Source: Pseudomonadota bacterium
GTDB lineage: Bacteria > Pseudomonadota > Gammaproteobacteria > Burkholderiales > Burkholderiaceae_D
DNA length: 64,000 bases
Assembly: GCA_023422955.1 (NCBI GenBank)
Contig: JAFAGG010000072.1
Coordinates: 1 to 64,000, forward strand
Direction: 5' to 3'
Positions 44,025 through 53,671 of this stretch are shown here, in pieces (the stretch's first letter is position 1; every line of letters begins with the position of its first letter). The notes beneath the pieces were generated by a model, which worked only from the letters and a program-made list of their open reading frames with translations, had not been told where the DNA came from and searched no databases. The position numbers were made by a program, and so were the translations under genes.

Positions 44025-45773
44025 TCAGGTCGTGGGCTTGGTGAAGGGGAACAGCAGATCGATGAAGCGCTGTGCGGTTGGTTGCGGTTCATGATTCGCC
44101 AGGCCCGGTCGCTCGTTCGCTTCGATGATGACGAACTGGTCGGAATCCGGCGAGGGCACCAGAAAGTCCAGCCCCGTTACCGGAATGCGCAAGGCGCGTG
44201 CCGCAGCTTCTGCCGTATCACGCAAGGCCGGGCTCAATTCTGCTGTGACATCGTGTATGGTGCCGCCGGTATGCAAGTTGGCGGTCTTGCGCACATTGAT
44301 GGACTTGCCTTCTTCCAGCACGGTGTCGTAAGCCAGGCCCTGGCCCGCAAGGCAGCGCTCGGTTTCCGCATCCAGCGGTATTTTGCTCTCGCCACCGGTG
44401 GCTGCGGCGCGGCGCGCACTCTGGCGCTCTATCAGTTCCACAATGGTGGATTTCCCGTCGCCGACAACATGCGCCGGACGACGGATGGCTGCCGCTACTA
44501 CCTTGTAGCCGATGACGATGACGCGCAAGTCCTGGCCCTCGCACATCTCTTCCAGAATCACATGTCCGCCTTCCTGGGTGGCGCGCTCGATCGCAGTATG
44601 CAAATCTTCTTCAGTGCGGATATCGACGCTGATGCCCTTGCCCTGCTCACCCATCGCCGGCTTGACCACCACCGCGCCGCATTCATGCAGGAAGCGTATC
44701 GCTTCATCGGGATCACCGACCGTCATTTGCCGCGGCACCGGCAAACCTACCGAGGCCAGCCGGCGCGAAGTCAGTACCTTGTCCTGGCACCAGGTCATCG
44801 CCACGCCGCCGGTGAGTTCAGTCAGCGATTCACGGCAGGCGATTTCATAGCCGCAGTGGCGCAGCTTGAAAATGCCTGCTTTCACATCCAAAATTTCCAC
44901 GCTGATGCCGCGCCGCCGCGCTTCGTCGACGATCAGCTTCGCGTAAGGATTCAGGCCTTCATATTCATTGCTGCCGACGAACAAGCGTTCATTGATCGCA
45001 TTCTTGTGCTTGACCACGAAGCCCGGCACCTGCTCGAAACCAAGCTTGCGATAGAGGTTTATTGCATGTTCATTGTCATGTAATACCGACAGGTCCAGAA
45101 AGCGGCGATCGCATTCGGTGAAATGGGCGATCACATAATTGACCAGCGATTGTCCCACGCCATACAGATTGGTTTGTGGATCGACCGCCAGGCACCACAG
45201 GCTGGTGCCGCCTTCCGGATCGCCGAAGGCCAATACATGATCGACACCCAGAACAGAGCCGATCACGTCGCCGGTGCGCTCGTCTTCCGCGATGAAATAC
45301 GTCAGCGCCTCGGAATGCCGTTGTTGCCAGACTATCTGCGGATCGACCGGGACCATGCCGCGCATGCTGTAAAGCCGGTTCATGGCGGCGATATCAGCGC
45401 GGGTCGACAGGCGGCGTATCGACACGCCGGCAACCGGCGCGTCGGGCTGGGAGTCGCTGTCCAGCTCGCGCCGGAAAATGAGCGAAGGATCGAGAAAGAG
45501 AGTGGATGGCGCTTCGGCCAGCACCAGTTGCGGTGCATCGACGTAGATTGCCACATCCCTGCGGCCGCTTGCTTCGTTCTGCAAATCTGCGGCCAGGTTT
45601 TTGGGCGAATCGAACGAAGGGGCATATAACAAACGCCCCCAGCCGCATTCGAGAGCAGCATTGAACCGACGCTGAACTTCTATGGCATCGTTGCGCTCTT
45701 CCCGCGCACCGACCGGCGGGAAGCGGGAGGAGCTGTGGCTTTCAGCAGAGGGGGCGGCGGAACGTGTCATCAT
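44025..45773 (-). CDS. ngg: N-acetylglutaminylglutamine synthetase (GNAT + ATP-grasp)
   Basis: This enzyme joins two catalytic domains. The first half (about residues 110-270) is a GNAT N-acetyltransferase with LAVDPQTNLYGVGQSL in the acetyl-CoA region. The second half is an ATP-grasp ligase with VVKPAMGEQGKGI, the EEMCEGQDLRV strand, and the metal-binding end FVIIEANERPG. The product, N-acetylglutaminylglutamine, is then amidated by the asnO product. 582 residues; the first 30 are low-complexity. It sits between asnO (89-bp gap upstream) and the M42 peptidase gene (no gap). Confidence 0.9.
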   Translation of the reverse strand: MMTRSAAPSAESHSSSRFPPVGAREERNDAIEVQRRFNAALECGWGRLLYAPSFDSPKNLAADLQNEASGRRDVAIYVDAPQLVLAEAPSTLFLDPSLIFRRELDSDSQPDAPVAGVSIRRLSTRADIAAMNRLYSMRGMVPVDPQIVWQQRHSEALTYFIAEDERTGDVIGSVLGVDHVLAFGDPEGGTSLWCLAVDPQTNLYGVGQSLVNYVIAHFTECDRRFLDLSVLHDNEHAINLYRKLGFEQVPGFVVKHKNAINERLFVGSNEYEGLNPYAKLIVDEARRRGISVEILDVKAGIFKLRHCGYEIACRESLTELTGGVAMTWCQDKVLTSRRLASVGLPVPRQMTVGDPDEAIRFLHECGAVVVKPAMGEQGKGISVDIRTEEDLHTAIERATQEGGHVILEEMCEGQDLRVIVIGYKVVAAAIRRPAHVVGDGKSTIVELIERQSARRAAATGGESKIPLDAETERCLAGQGLAYDTVLEEGKSINVRKTANLHTGGTIHDVTAELSPALRDTAEAAARALRIPVTGLDFLVPSPDSDQFVIIEANERPGLANHEPQPTAQRFIDLLFPFTKPTT

Positions 45774-45862
45774 CTAGGTCTCCTGTCGCGCCGATTGTCC
45801 GGTGAACAAACGGTCCAAAACGGTCCATGGTGAGGGTAGCGAAATCATTGCGGCTCCCGGCT

Positions 45863-47644
45863 TCACAAACCATGCTGCTGCAGCCATCCCTCCAGCAAGG
45901 CGATCTGCCATAAGGTGGAACCGCGCAAAGGCGTGATGTGCCGGTCCGGCTCCTGCAGCATCTGTTCCACTTTCTTTCGGTTGAACAGGCCGCGCGAGCG
46001 GGCGGCATCGCTATACAGTGCGCCGCGTACATACTCCAGGAAGTCGCCGCGCAGATATTTCAGCGCCGGGACCGGGAAATAGCCTTTCGGCCGGTCAATC
46101 ACTTCCGCAGGAATGATCTTGCGCGCAGCTTCCTTCAACACATACTTGCCGCCCTGCGCGATCTTGTGTCGCGCCGGAATGCGCGCCGCCAGCTCAACCA
46201 GTTCATGGTCCAGGAAAGGCACGCGTGCTTCCAGGCCGAAGGCCATGGTCATGTTGTCGACACGCTTGACCGGATCATCGACCAGCATCACCGTGGTATC
46301 CAGGCGCAATGCCTTGTCGATAACGCTATTTGCGCCGGCTTGCGCGAAATGCTGCTCGACGAAGCGCGTGCTGTAATCCTCTTCCACCCAACCGGGTTCA
46401 AGCAGGGATTGCAGTTCGCGATGGCTGCGGTCGAAGAACACTTCGCGGTAAGCATTAATGCCCTGGGCAGGGTCTTGTATCTTGGCTAGCGGGGGATACC
46501 AGTGATAGCCGCCGAATACCTCGTCCGCACCCTGGCCGCTCTGCACCACGCGGCTATGTTGCGATACTGCTTGCGACAGCATATAGAAGGCGACCGCATC
46601 ATGGCTTACCATGGGTTCCGCCATGGCCGCGACGGCTTCCGGTAGCGCTTTGAGCAGATCGCCCGAGGCGATGGGCAGCTTTTCATGCACGGTGCCGTAA
46701 TGGCGGGAGATGAAATCGGAATACTTGAATTCGTCGCCGGCCTCGGCATCGATGGCTTCGAAGCCTATGGAATAGGTGCGTAAGTCGCGCGTGCCCGCTT
46801 CCGCCAGCAAGCCGGTAATCAGGCTGGAATCCAGGCCGCCCGACAGCAGCACGCCGACCGGAACATCGGCAACCAGGCGCCGCTGCACGGAAGCACGCAA
46901 TGTGTACAGCACTTCCTCCTGCCAGTCTTCGAAACTGCGATTTTCATCTTCCGCGCTACGGTTGAAAGAAAGCTGCCACCAGGTCTTGCTGTCGCACCGG
47001 CCATCGGGCTGCACCGTCATCAGCGTGCCGGGCGCCAGCTTCTTTATGCCACGCAGGATGGTATGCGGCGCCGGTACCACGGCGTGAAAGCTCAGGTAAT
47101 GATGCAATGCTTCCGGATCGATGGAGGTGTCCACTTCCTTTACTTCAAGCAAGGCCGGCAGCGCCGACGCGAAATACATCGCATCCTTGGTCCGCGCATA
47201 GTAAAGCGGCTTGATGCCCAGCCGGTCGCGGGCCAGATAGGTAACGCCCGAGTCGCGTTCCCATAGTGCAAAGGCGAACATGCCGTAAAAACGGTCCAGC
47301 GCTTTCTCGCCCCAGGCATGCCATGCCTTGATGATGACTTCCGTGTCGCCGACCGACGCAAACTGATAACCCATGCCCGACAATTCTTTGCGCAGTTCGT
47401 GATGGTTGTATATCGCACCATTGAACACGATGCCCATGCCCAGTGCATTGTCGATGTAAGGCTGATGAGCGCGATGGCTGAGATCCATGATGCTCAGACG
47501 CCTGTGCCCGAAACAGCGCGTTCCCAGGCTGAACAGGCCTTGGCCGTTGGGGCCGCGTCTTGCCTGCATGGCCGTCATATTGATGACGGTTTGTACATTG
47601 GAAAATTGATTGTCGAATCGAAGCTCGCCCGCTATACCGCACAT
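45863..47644 (-). CDS. asnO: N-acetylglutaminylglutamine amidotransferase (asparagine-synthetase type)
   Basis: This 593-residue class II amidotransferase makes the terminal amide of the osmolyte NAGGN. It begins with the Ntn catalytic Cys2 (MCGIAGELRF). The glutaminase domain has the NGAIYNH and GDTEVI motifs. The synthetase domain has the pyrophosphate loop LSGGLDSSLI near residue 264. Resemblance to asparagine synthetase B is strong, so general asparagine synthesis is the alternative. The adjacent synthetase and M42 genes make the osmolyte role much more likely. It is the first gene of the operon. Confidence 0.88.
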   Translation of the reverse strand: MCGIAGELRFDNQFSNVQTVINMTAMQARRGPNGQGLFSLGTRCFGHRRLSIMDLSHRAHQPYIDNALGMGIVFNGAIYNHHELRKELSGMGYQFASVGDTEVIIKAWHAWGEKALDRFYGMFAFALWERDSGVTYLARDRLGIKPLYYARTKDAMYFASALPALLEVKEVDTSIDPEALHHYLSFHAVVPAPHTILRGIKKLAPGTLMTVQPDGRCDSKTWWQLSFNRSAEDENRSFEDWQEEVLYTLRASVQRRLVADVPVGVLLSGGLDSSLITGLLAEAGTRDLRTYSIGFEAIDAEAGDEFKYSDFISRHYGTVHEKLPIASGDLLKALPEAVAAMAEPMVSHDAVAFYMLSQAVSQHSRVVQSGQGADEVFGGYHWYPPLAKIQDPAQGINAYREVFFDRSHRELQSLLEPGWVEEDYSTRFVEQHFAQAGANSVIDKALRLDTTVMLVDDPVKRVDNMTMAFGLEARVPFLDHELVELAARIPARHKIAQGGKYVLKEAARKIIPAEVIDRPKGYFPVPALKYLRGDFLEYVRGALYSDAARSRGLFNRKKVEQMLQEPDRHITPLRGSTLWQIALLEGWLQQHGL

Positions 47645-48271
47645 AGATTATTTGCAACCGAAATAGAGAAAGGAAATGAGGCCCTGCTGTTGTCGATCGC
47701 CTTCTTCAGTGAGACGCCGTTTATTTATTAAATTGGTAGATAAGTAAGCAAGCTGATCGTTCCCGTATCCTGTTCATTCTTTATGGAGTTCGAATAAAAG
47801 ATGCAGAAATTCGTGTTGCACAAAAGTTATGCGAGAGCGGGCCGTGACAGGAGGGCAGCGAGGAGGAGATTGCGCTAGGGAAAAAGCAAGCGAGGGGCAA
47901 TGAAAACAAGATGCGTCGGAGTGAAGTCGGTGCTTTCTACGGCGAGACCGGATGTACGACGCGGCAGGGTAGCAAAGGGCAGGAGCCGCTCAGGAGATGA
48001 TCAGTGCTGTATATCTGTGCTGTATCATTGGCGGCGCCTCGAATGAGACGCGTTGACATACCCTCCAGGCAGGCGCTTGCCTGAGTGTTGCCGTGTCAAA
48101 CTTCACTTGACTTGAAAAGGTGGCCGGTATTTACTACCCGAGTTTTTGGCAGGCAATGTTCCGCTGCGGGCCTGGTTTTTTGCCCTTGCATGTCCCGTCG
48201 TGGTCATCCTGGTTCGGCGCCGAACTTCTGCCGGTGCCGGCAAGCGCGCCATTCATGCTGAATTCCGAATA
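47645..48271. other. 627-bp non-coding region between divergent asnO and a membrane-protein operon
   Basis: No gene is supported here. On the asnO side, a weak minus-strand promoter is possible, with TTGCTT (plus-strand 47746-47751) and AT-rich ATAAAT (47723-47728) 17 bp apart. GTGCTGTAT occurs twice at 48004-48012 and 48017-48025, a 13-bp period. CAGGCA at 48066-48071 is mirrored by TGCCTG at 48078-48083. TTGACA at 48053-48058 has no matching -10. These may be regulatory sites for the osmolyte operon or the operon starting at 48272. Confidence 0.45.
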
Positions 48272-49129
48272 ATGAAAAAAGGGAGTAGTTCTGTGGGAAG
48301 TCGTAATTTTTTCCATCATCCGGTGATCGCTACTGCGATCGGGATAAATGTTCTGGCATTCATGCTGGCCCTGGTGTGGGCCGGTGACGACAAGGTCCGC
48401 ATGTGGAGCCTGCTGCAGGAAGATGGTCCCATCGAATGGATGCAATTCCTCTGTTTCACCCTGCTGTCAGGTTTGCTCGCCTTCATCGCAGTAGATCGTT
48501 GGAAGAAGCAGGCTCGCATCAGTCTGGAAGTGATCGTATTGGTCGGCCTGAGCGGATTGGTGGCGCTGGCGGCACTGGAAGAAGTCAGCTGGTTCCAGCG
48601 GGTGCTGGGATTTGCCTCTCCCGAGTTCTTTGAAGCGAATAACCGGCAGCTCGAGACCAACCTCCACAACATGGTGGTAGGGGGCGTCAACCTGCACAAG
48701 GACATTCTCGTCAAACTGATTTTTATTGTCGGGATCACCCATAACCTCATCTTGCCCTTGATCGCGCGTTCCAGGCCCGTCGTCAAGCAGTGGGTGGAGT
48801 CGATGGGGCTTTATCTGCCGCCTTTGTCGGCAGCACTTGCTTATCTTTTACTCGTTTTGTTGTCGCAAGTCCTGATCGATCATCCACGCAGGGGAGAACT
48901 GTCGGAACTGTTCGGCGCCATGCACTATTTTTCCACAGTATTCGCGGCTTATATGGCCGGTGTTAATTACGGCAAGCCAGCCGTGATGGAAAACCCGGCA
49001 GACAGATGCCGCGTCTCGGTCCTGTGTTCCATGCTGCTGGTATTCCTGTTCCTCGTGTCCTGGCTGCTGGGCGCCAGCTATGCGGTTGCCGATCCTTATT
49101 GGCTGCCGGATGCTCTGAATGCCCCATGA
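48272..49129 (+). CDS. Uncharacterised polytopic membrane protein with EEVSW...NLHN motif
   Basis: This 285-residue protein has about seven hydrophobic segments. Between the third and fourth segments lies a conserved-looking block with EEVSWFQRVLGF near residues 103-114 and ETNLHN near 127-132. I recall similar EE(I/V)SWxQR...ETNLHN blocks in other unannotated bacterial membrane proteins, but no function is known to me. The paired acids, tryptophan and histidine could form a polar site at the membrane. It is the first of three genes, and its TGA overlaps the next ATG. The ATG at 48272 lacks a clear Shine-Dalgarno. Confidence 0.75.
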   Translation: MKKGSSSVGSRNFFHHPVIATAIGINVLAFMLALVWAGDDKVRMWSLLQEDGPIEWMQFLCFTLLSGLLAFIAVDRWKKQARISLEVIVLVGLSGLVALAALEEVSWFQRVLGFASPEFFEANNRQLETNLHNMVVGGVNLHKDILVKLIFIVGITHNLILPLIARSRPVVKQWVESMGLYLPPLSAALAYLLLVLLSQVLIDHPRRGELSELFGAMHYFSTVFAAYMAGVNYGKPAVMENPADRCRVSVLCSMLLVFLFLVSWLLGASYAVADPYWLPDALNAP

Positions 49130-50364
49130 TAGAAGCGACGGGTAGTCGGTTGCCAGCCAATATGCGGAGCTTCACCTCTTCGATTGTCTTCTTCAGCCTG
49201 ACCTTGATTGTGGGTGCATGCGTGTTGCTGCGGGCTCCTGCTGGCTTGTCTTATCCCGTCGCTGCGCCCTCCATATCCTCTTCAGTCGGTGCGTCCGGGG
49301 CGATCCCCTCTGCACCGCAGCTGTCATTGGAAGCAAAAGGGACGATTCCCATGCCCGCTGGCGCGCCCTCCGCGCATGCCAGCACCCTGGTTCCCCTGAC
49401 CGGGAGGCATTCTGGTTCGCTGGCGGCATTCTGGTTCGCCGGGTCTAGGGAGAGCGGGCCGGATGTGCAGATCGCTTTCAGTTATTTCGATCGCCGCACT
49501 GAAGAATGGACCGCTGCCCAGTTTGTCGTTAATCGCCATACGCTGGCGCAGCAGATCGGCTATGGAGTGCGACGTATTGGAAATCCGGTTGCCTGGCTGG
49601 ATGCGTCTGACCGTCTTCATCTGTTTGTCGTAGGAACCGGGCTGGGCGGCTGGGCTGCGTCGAGAGTGGTGCATCTCGTCCAGGAGGGGAATCTTCATGA
49701 CCTGGGCAAGCTGCGCTTTGTACCGCGCGGCGCTATGCCGCTTTCCTGGTTCTGGAATACCAGCTATCTCGTGCGGAATGCGCCGCTGCCGTTGAACACA
49801 GGCGGCATGGCCTTGCCTGTTCACTTCGAGATAGGCATGAAGACTCCTATGCTTGCATGGTTCTCCAGCGAAGGAGAATTGATGGGCGTACGTCGCATTT
49901 CGTCGCGCCGCAATCTGTTGCAGCCCTCCGTGGTGGCGTTAAACGGTCATCACTGGCTTGCCTTGATGCGCATGCAGGGAGGCGATCAGAGAATAGCCAG
50001 TGCCGAGAGCCTGGATGCCGGCAAGACCTGGAAAGACCTGCCCGATCTCGATCGTCCGAATCCCGATGCGGCAGTGGCGGCGCTGGTTGTTGGAAAAATG
50101 CTGGTTATGGCAGAGAATCCCAGCAGCAGTTCCCGGCAGTCGCTGGTATTGAGTCAGTCGCAGGATGGCAGCTCCTGGGAACGCACGAGTGTGCTGGAAG
50201 AAGGCGTGCCCGGCGATGAGTATTCCTATCCGTATCTGACCATGGTGGACGGCGCACTCTGGGTTAGCTATACGGACCGGAGAAAGGAAATTGCCTGGCA
50301 GCGGTTTAGCTTGTCTCACCCGTCCGGCAAAGATCAGCCAGCCATCGACTTTGGGAAACTGTAA
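49126..50364 (+). CDS. Membrane-anchored Asp-box (sialidase-like) beta-propeller protein
   Basis: The 412-residue protein starts with an N-terminal hydrophobic segment (about 14-35), a signal peptide or anchor. The rest is rich in beta-strand-like repeats and includes Asp-box signatures SLDAGKTW near 294 and SQDGSSW near 344. These are typical of sialidase-fold propellers. Sialidase activity itself cannot be claimed, because the arginine triad and catalytic tyrosine are not identifiable by eye. The ATG at 49126 overlaps the stop of the preceding membrane-protein gene (ATGA), indicating coupling. The next gene begins 2 bp after its stop. Confidence 0.78.
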   Translation: MIEATGSRLPANMRSFTSSIVFFSLTLIVGACVLLRAPAGLSYPVAAPSISSSVGASGAIPSAPQLSLEAKGTIPMPAGAPSAHASTLVPLTGRHSGSLAAFWFAGSRESGPDVQIAFSYFDRRTEEWTAAQFVVNRHTLAQQIGYGVRRIGNPVAWLDASDRLHLFVVGTGLGGWAASRVVHLVQEGNLHDLGKLRFVPRGAMPLSWFWNTSYLVRNAPLPLNTGGMALPVHFEIGMKTPMLAWFSSEGELMGVRRISSRRNLLQPSVVALNGHHWLALMRMQGGDQRIASAESLDAGKTWKDLPDLDRPNPDAAVAALVVGKMLVMAENPSSSSRQSLVLSQSQDGSSWERTSVLEEGVPGDEYSYPYLTMVDGALWVSYTDRRKEIAWQRFSLSHPSGKDQPAIDFGKL

Positions 50365-50366
50365 GC

Positions 50367-51101
50367 ATGCCGGATCTCGCCTCTCTCGTTTCTTCCGGGC
50401 TGACCCCTGCGCTTACCCTGGCGACCCTGGATCGTCATCTGGGATGGGCGCTGGTGTTGACGACAGTGACATTGTTCATGTTGCAGCGCGCCCCCCGATT
50501 CGTGCGTTTTGCGCTGGCAGCAATCATGTTCATGATCACGATTGCGCCGACGACCTGGAGCTTGTCGCATTGGCTGGGCTTGGCCTACCAAACCCCGAGC
50601 CTGGTGACGCAAGGCCTGGCATTGTTTTATTTGCTTCGCACCTTCTCTTTCTCCGGCGCAGCCTGGCACAGGCAAATCCCGGCAGATGCCAAGTGGCCGC
50701 TAAGCGCCCTGTTGGCGGGGAGCGCCCTGGGCTGGATATTGGTGCTCGATACTTTTGCGGCATTCCCGGTATCGCTATATACCTTGGGATATTCGGAAGG
50801 CGTAGTGATTTTTGGCCTGGTGCTGGCTGCCGCTTTCTGGGCGATTTCCTTAAGAGCTGCCGATGCGCCTGAAGGCCAGCGCCTTCGGCATCTTGCTGTC
50901 GTCCTGTTGTGTGCGGCCGCCATTCATACCTTTACCCGTCTTCCATCCGGCAATGCATGGGACATGATGCTTGATCCATGGTTGTGGCTGGTGATTCAGG
51001 GCACGCTGCTTGCGCGATGCATACGATTCCTGGCCCGTAAATTCAAGGGCGGAAAAGTGAAGGTGCCGGCGGGCACAGCCACCAGTTCAGGCGCTATATA
51101 A
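50367..51101 (+). CDS. Uncharacterised polytopic membrane protein
   Basis: A 244-residue protein with about six or seven hydrophobic segments and a short basic C-terminal tail. I do not recognise a family. It begins 2 bp after the Asp-box protein gene and closes the three-gene operon. Aromatic residues are common in the helices. A loop TRLPSGNAWDMMLDPW near residues 190-205 lies before the last segment. A role with the two upstream genes in surface glycan handling is only a guess from context. Confidence 0.72.
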   Translation: MPDLASLVSSGLTPALTLATLDRHLGWALVLTTVTLFMLQRAPRFVRFALAAIMFMITIAPTTWSLSHWLGLAYQTPSLVTQGLALFYLLRTFSFSGAAWHRQIPADAKWPLSALLAGSALGWILVLDTFAAFPVSLYTLGYSEGVVIFGLVLAAAFWAISLRAADAPEGQRLRHLAVVLLCAAAIHTFTRLPSGNAWDMMLDPWLWLVIQGTLLARCIRFLARKFKGGKVKVPAGTATSSGAI

Positions 51102-51303
51102 ACCATCGCTGGGAAGCCCGACAATCGCATCCGCCAAGCTGCTCGACTGCCTTTAGGTCATGACATCGAGCGCTATCTTGTGCAGCGCCTAGCCATCTTC
51201 ATATCGGCGCCTTGCCGGCATGCTGCGGTCGAGCAGGGCGTAAAACGACTCGCTTGCGCCAAGCGCTAAAATAGCCGGATCGACTTCAATTATTTCGACA
51301 TCA

Positions 51304-52383
51304 ATGAAAATCGTATTTCACAGCAACCAGCTTTCACTGCGAGGAACCGAGGTTGCGCTTTTTGACTATGCCTACTTCAACCAAACCATATTGGGCAACG
51401 AATCCATTGTGGTGTTTGATAAAAAAAGTCCGAATAATGCTCCCGCAGCCTTGCGTAAATTCGAGGCCAACTTCCTCACTTTGGGCTATGACAGCTTTGA
51501 TGAGGTCGATGCTCTGATAAGCGAGCATCGCGCGGATCTTCTTTATTGCATCAAATCAGGAAAGCGGGATGGCAAGCTGTCAAAGACGGTGCCGACCATG
51601 GTGCATGCCGTATTCCCGACGCCGGTTGCGCATGCACATGGAGCAGCCTATGCGTATGTGTCGGACTGGTTGTCATTAATCTGCTCCAATCGAAAAGTGC
51701 CTGCGGTTCCTCATATGATTCACTTGCCTCGCTTAGCTCAGGATGCTGTGCAAGATCTGAGAGCTGAGCTGAGTATTCCCGAACACGCGACGGTATTTGC
51801 CTATTACGGAGGCGAAAAAAGCTTTGACATTGCGTTCGTGAAGCAGGCTGTTATCCCGGCGGTATTGAGCCTAAAGCCGGATGTGTATTTCCTTTTCATG
51901 AATATAGAAAAGTTCATCGACCATCCGAGGGCGATTTTTTTGCCCGGCACGAGCGAGGTCGAATATAAGGTTCGCTTTATCAATACTTCAGATGCGATGC
52001 TGCACGCGCGCCAAGCTGGAGAGACGTTCGGCATTGCATGCGGCGAGTTCTCGATCATGAACAAGCCAATTTTTGCCTATGAAAAATCACGGGATAAAAA
52101 TCATCTGCTTGCATTGGGAGAGAAAGCATATATCTATGCGAGTGCAGAAGACTTAAAAGACATGCTGCTCGATTTCGATCGCCAGGAGTCGGCTCGGAAA
52201 AATTGGGATTGTTATTCCGAACACTATTCCCCGGAAAAAGTGATGGAAATATTCGATACCCATTTCATTAAAGAAGCGTTGCGCAATGGTGTGGCTGAGA
52301 CGCTGCCAGTCTCTTTTTCACTGAGGGAGAAATTGCGTAGCACTTTGAAGGTTGCCGGAATCAAGTTGCGGCAGAGGCTATAG
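51304..52383 (+). CDS. GT-B-like glycosyltransferase, LPS region
   Basis: This 359-residue protein begins KIVFHSNQLSLRGTEVAL, the nucleotide-free N-domain start of GT-B enzymes. The C-terminal half has GETFGIACGEFSIMNKPIF, which resembles the donor-binding E...G...E region of family 4-like transferases. It lacks a clean EX7E motif, so the family is not certain. Base composition is visibly more AT-rich than the housekeeping genes, a common trait of surface-polysaccharide genes. It faces the O-antigen-ligase-like gene across a 40-bp gap. Confidence 0.7.
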   Translation: MKIVFHSNQLSLRGTEVALFDYAYFNQTILGNESIVVFDKKSPNNAPAALRKFEANFLTLGYDSFDEVDALISEHRADLLYCIKSGKRDGKLSKTVPTMVHAVFPTPVAHAHGAAYAYVSDWLSLICSNRKVPAVPHMIHLPRLAQDAVQDLRAELSIPEHATVFAYYGGEKSFDIAFVKQAVIPAVLSLKPDVYFLFMNIEKFIDHPRAIFLPGTSEVEYKVRFINTSDAMLHARQAGETFGIACGEFSIMNKPIFAYEKSRDKNHLLALGEKAYIYASAEDLKDMLLDFDRQESARKNWDCYSEHYSPEKVMEIFDTHFIKEALRNGVAETLPVSFSLREKLRSTLKVAGIKLRQRL

Positions 52384-52423
52384 AAAATATTCCCATCTCT
52401 GCTTTTCAAAGGAGAGGCTAATG

Positions 52424-53653
52424 TTAATGGCCAGCCTGATCCTGATACTGTGCCAGCACGACGGCCAGCATCAGGATAAAGAACTGCGACTCGCCGACGA
52501 GAAAGAAGGGGGCATGCAACAGAGAGTCAATGAGCAGTGCACCTAGCAGGCCGAATGCCAAGGTTTTCTGAGAGTGGTCAAAATATCGGGTTTGCCAAAC
52601 TACAGTCGCTAAAAACGCTAAATACGCCAGAATACCTAACAGTCCCAGTTGCACCCCGAAAGAAAGAAACTGGTTATGGGGATGATAGCCGCCGACTGCG
52701 CACATTTCCTCCGTTATCGCCCGCTCACAAAATTGTTTTGGGTACGAGCCGGTGCCCCAGCCAATTAATGGACGCTCCTGAATAAGCTCCAGCGACGCTT
52801 TTGCCATTTCAATCCTGGCGCCGACTGACGTGACCTTGTCCGGTTGGTGCGTCTGCAGTTCATTCATCGCACGCTCTATCCGACCACGAAAACCATCCGC
52901 AAAAGGCAGCAACACAGCGGCTGCGATGATGAACATTAGCAGCGACTGCCAGCGTCGACGCGGCGAAACCTGCAGAAATATGAACAGGGTGAGAATGACT
53001 GCCAATGCCAGATAACCTGTTCGCCCATGTACAAAGGCCATGATGTTGATCATGGCGATCAGAGCCACTCCCCAGTAAGCAAGGCGGTATTTTCTGCGGG
53101 ATTCAGCATGTCCCTTCACCATCATGATCATCACGAAAAAAGCCATCATGAGATTCTGGGCAATATGGTCTTTGAACACATAATGATTGCCATTGAGGCT
53201 TCCCGAATCACCTTTCATGAAAGGTATCTCCATGAACAAGCTCAGCATGGAGATTGTTAAGGTTATACCCATGGCTAGTGTGAACGCATTCAGGCCATAG
53301 CGGCGCCAGCGCTCTTCCTGCAATAAGGTAATGGCAAGGGGAATAAAAGCCAGTTTTGCGTACTTGGAGACATGCCGGTTTATGTCCGATGTATCGCCGG
53401 TGGAGTAAAGCACGCCTAGCAATATGAGAAGCAGTAAAGTCAGAGTGCTCCAGGCAAAAGCATGAGATCTCAAGGCAGCGAAGCGCTGTCGATATCCCCC
53501 TGCGATCAGCCAAGCCAGCAGGCACAGTGCCATGAAAATATAAGCCACGCCATGACTGATCGGAACGAAGAAGATGGCGATAACCAGCGACCATTTCGCA
53601 TAGTTATCAGGAAGCGAGCGCGGTTGCTCAAGAAAGGTGGATCGAGTTATCAA
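52424..53653 (-). CDS. waaL: O-antigen ligase-like membrane protein (Wzy/WaaL family)
   Basis: A 409-residue protein with about ten to twelve transmembrane helices and a large periplasmic loop. The loop segment ERPLIGWGTGSYP (near residue 290) and the downstream YHPHNQFLSFGVQLG hold the glycine and histidine features typical of the WaaL/Wzy_C domain. It probably ligates O-polysaccharide to lipid A-core in the periplasm, though polymerase activity cannot be ruled out. It lies 18 bp downstream of the WaaE-like gene on the same strand. Confidence 0.84.
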   Translation of the reverse strand: MITRSTFLEQPRSLPDNYAKWSLVIAIFFVPISHGVAYIFMALCLLAWLIAGGYRQRFAALRSHAFAWSTLTLLLLILLGVLYSTGDTSDINRHVSKYAKLAFIPLAITLLQEERWRRYGLNAFTLAMGITLTISMLSLFMEIPFMKGDSGSLNGNHYVFKDHIAQNLMMAFFVMIMMVKGHAESRRKYRLAYWGVALIAMINIMAFVHGRTGYLALAVILTLFIFLQVSPRRRWQSLLMFIIAAAVLLPFADGFRGRIERAMNELQTHQPDKVTSVGARIEMAKASLELIQERPLIGWGTGSYPKQFCERAITEEMCAVGGYHPHNQFLSFGVQLGLLGILAYLAFLATVVWQTRYFDHSQKTLAFGLLGALLIDSLLHAPFFLVGESQFFILMLAVVLAQYQDQAGH

Positions 53654-53671
53654 AGTAAAGACTTGGACGAG

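Noticed and set aside
48053..48058. TTGACA as a -35 promoter element
   Set aside because: No -10-like hexamer is found 16-19 bp downstream.
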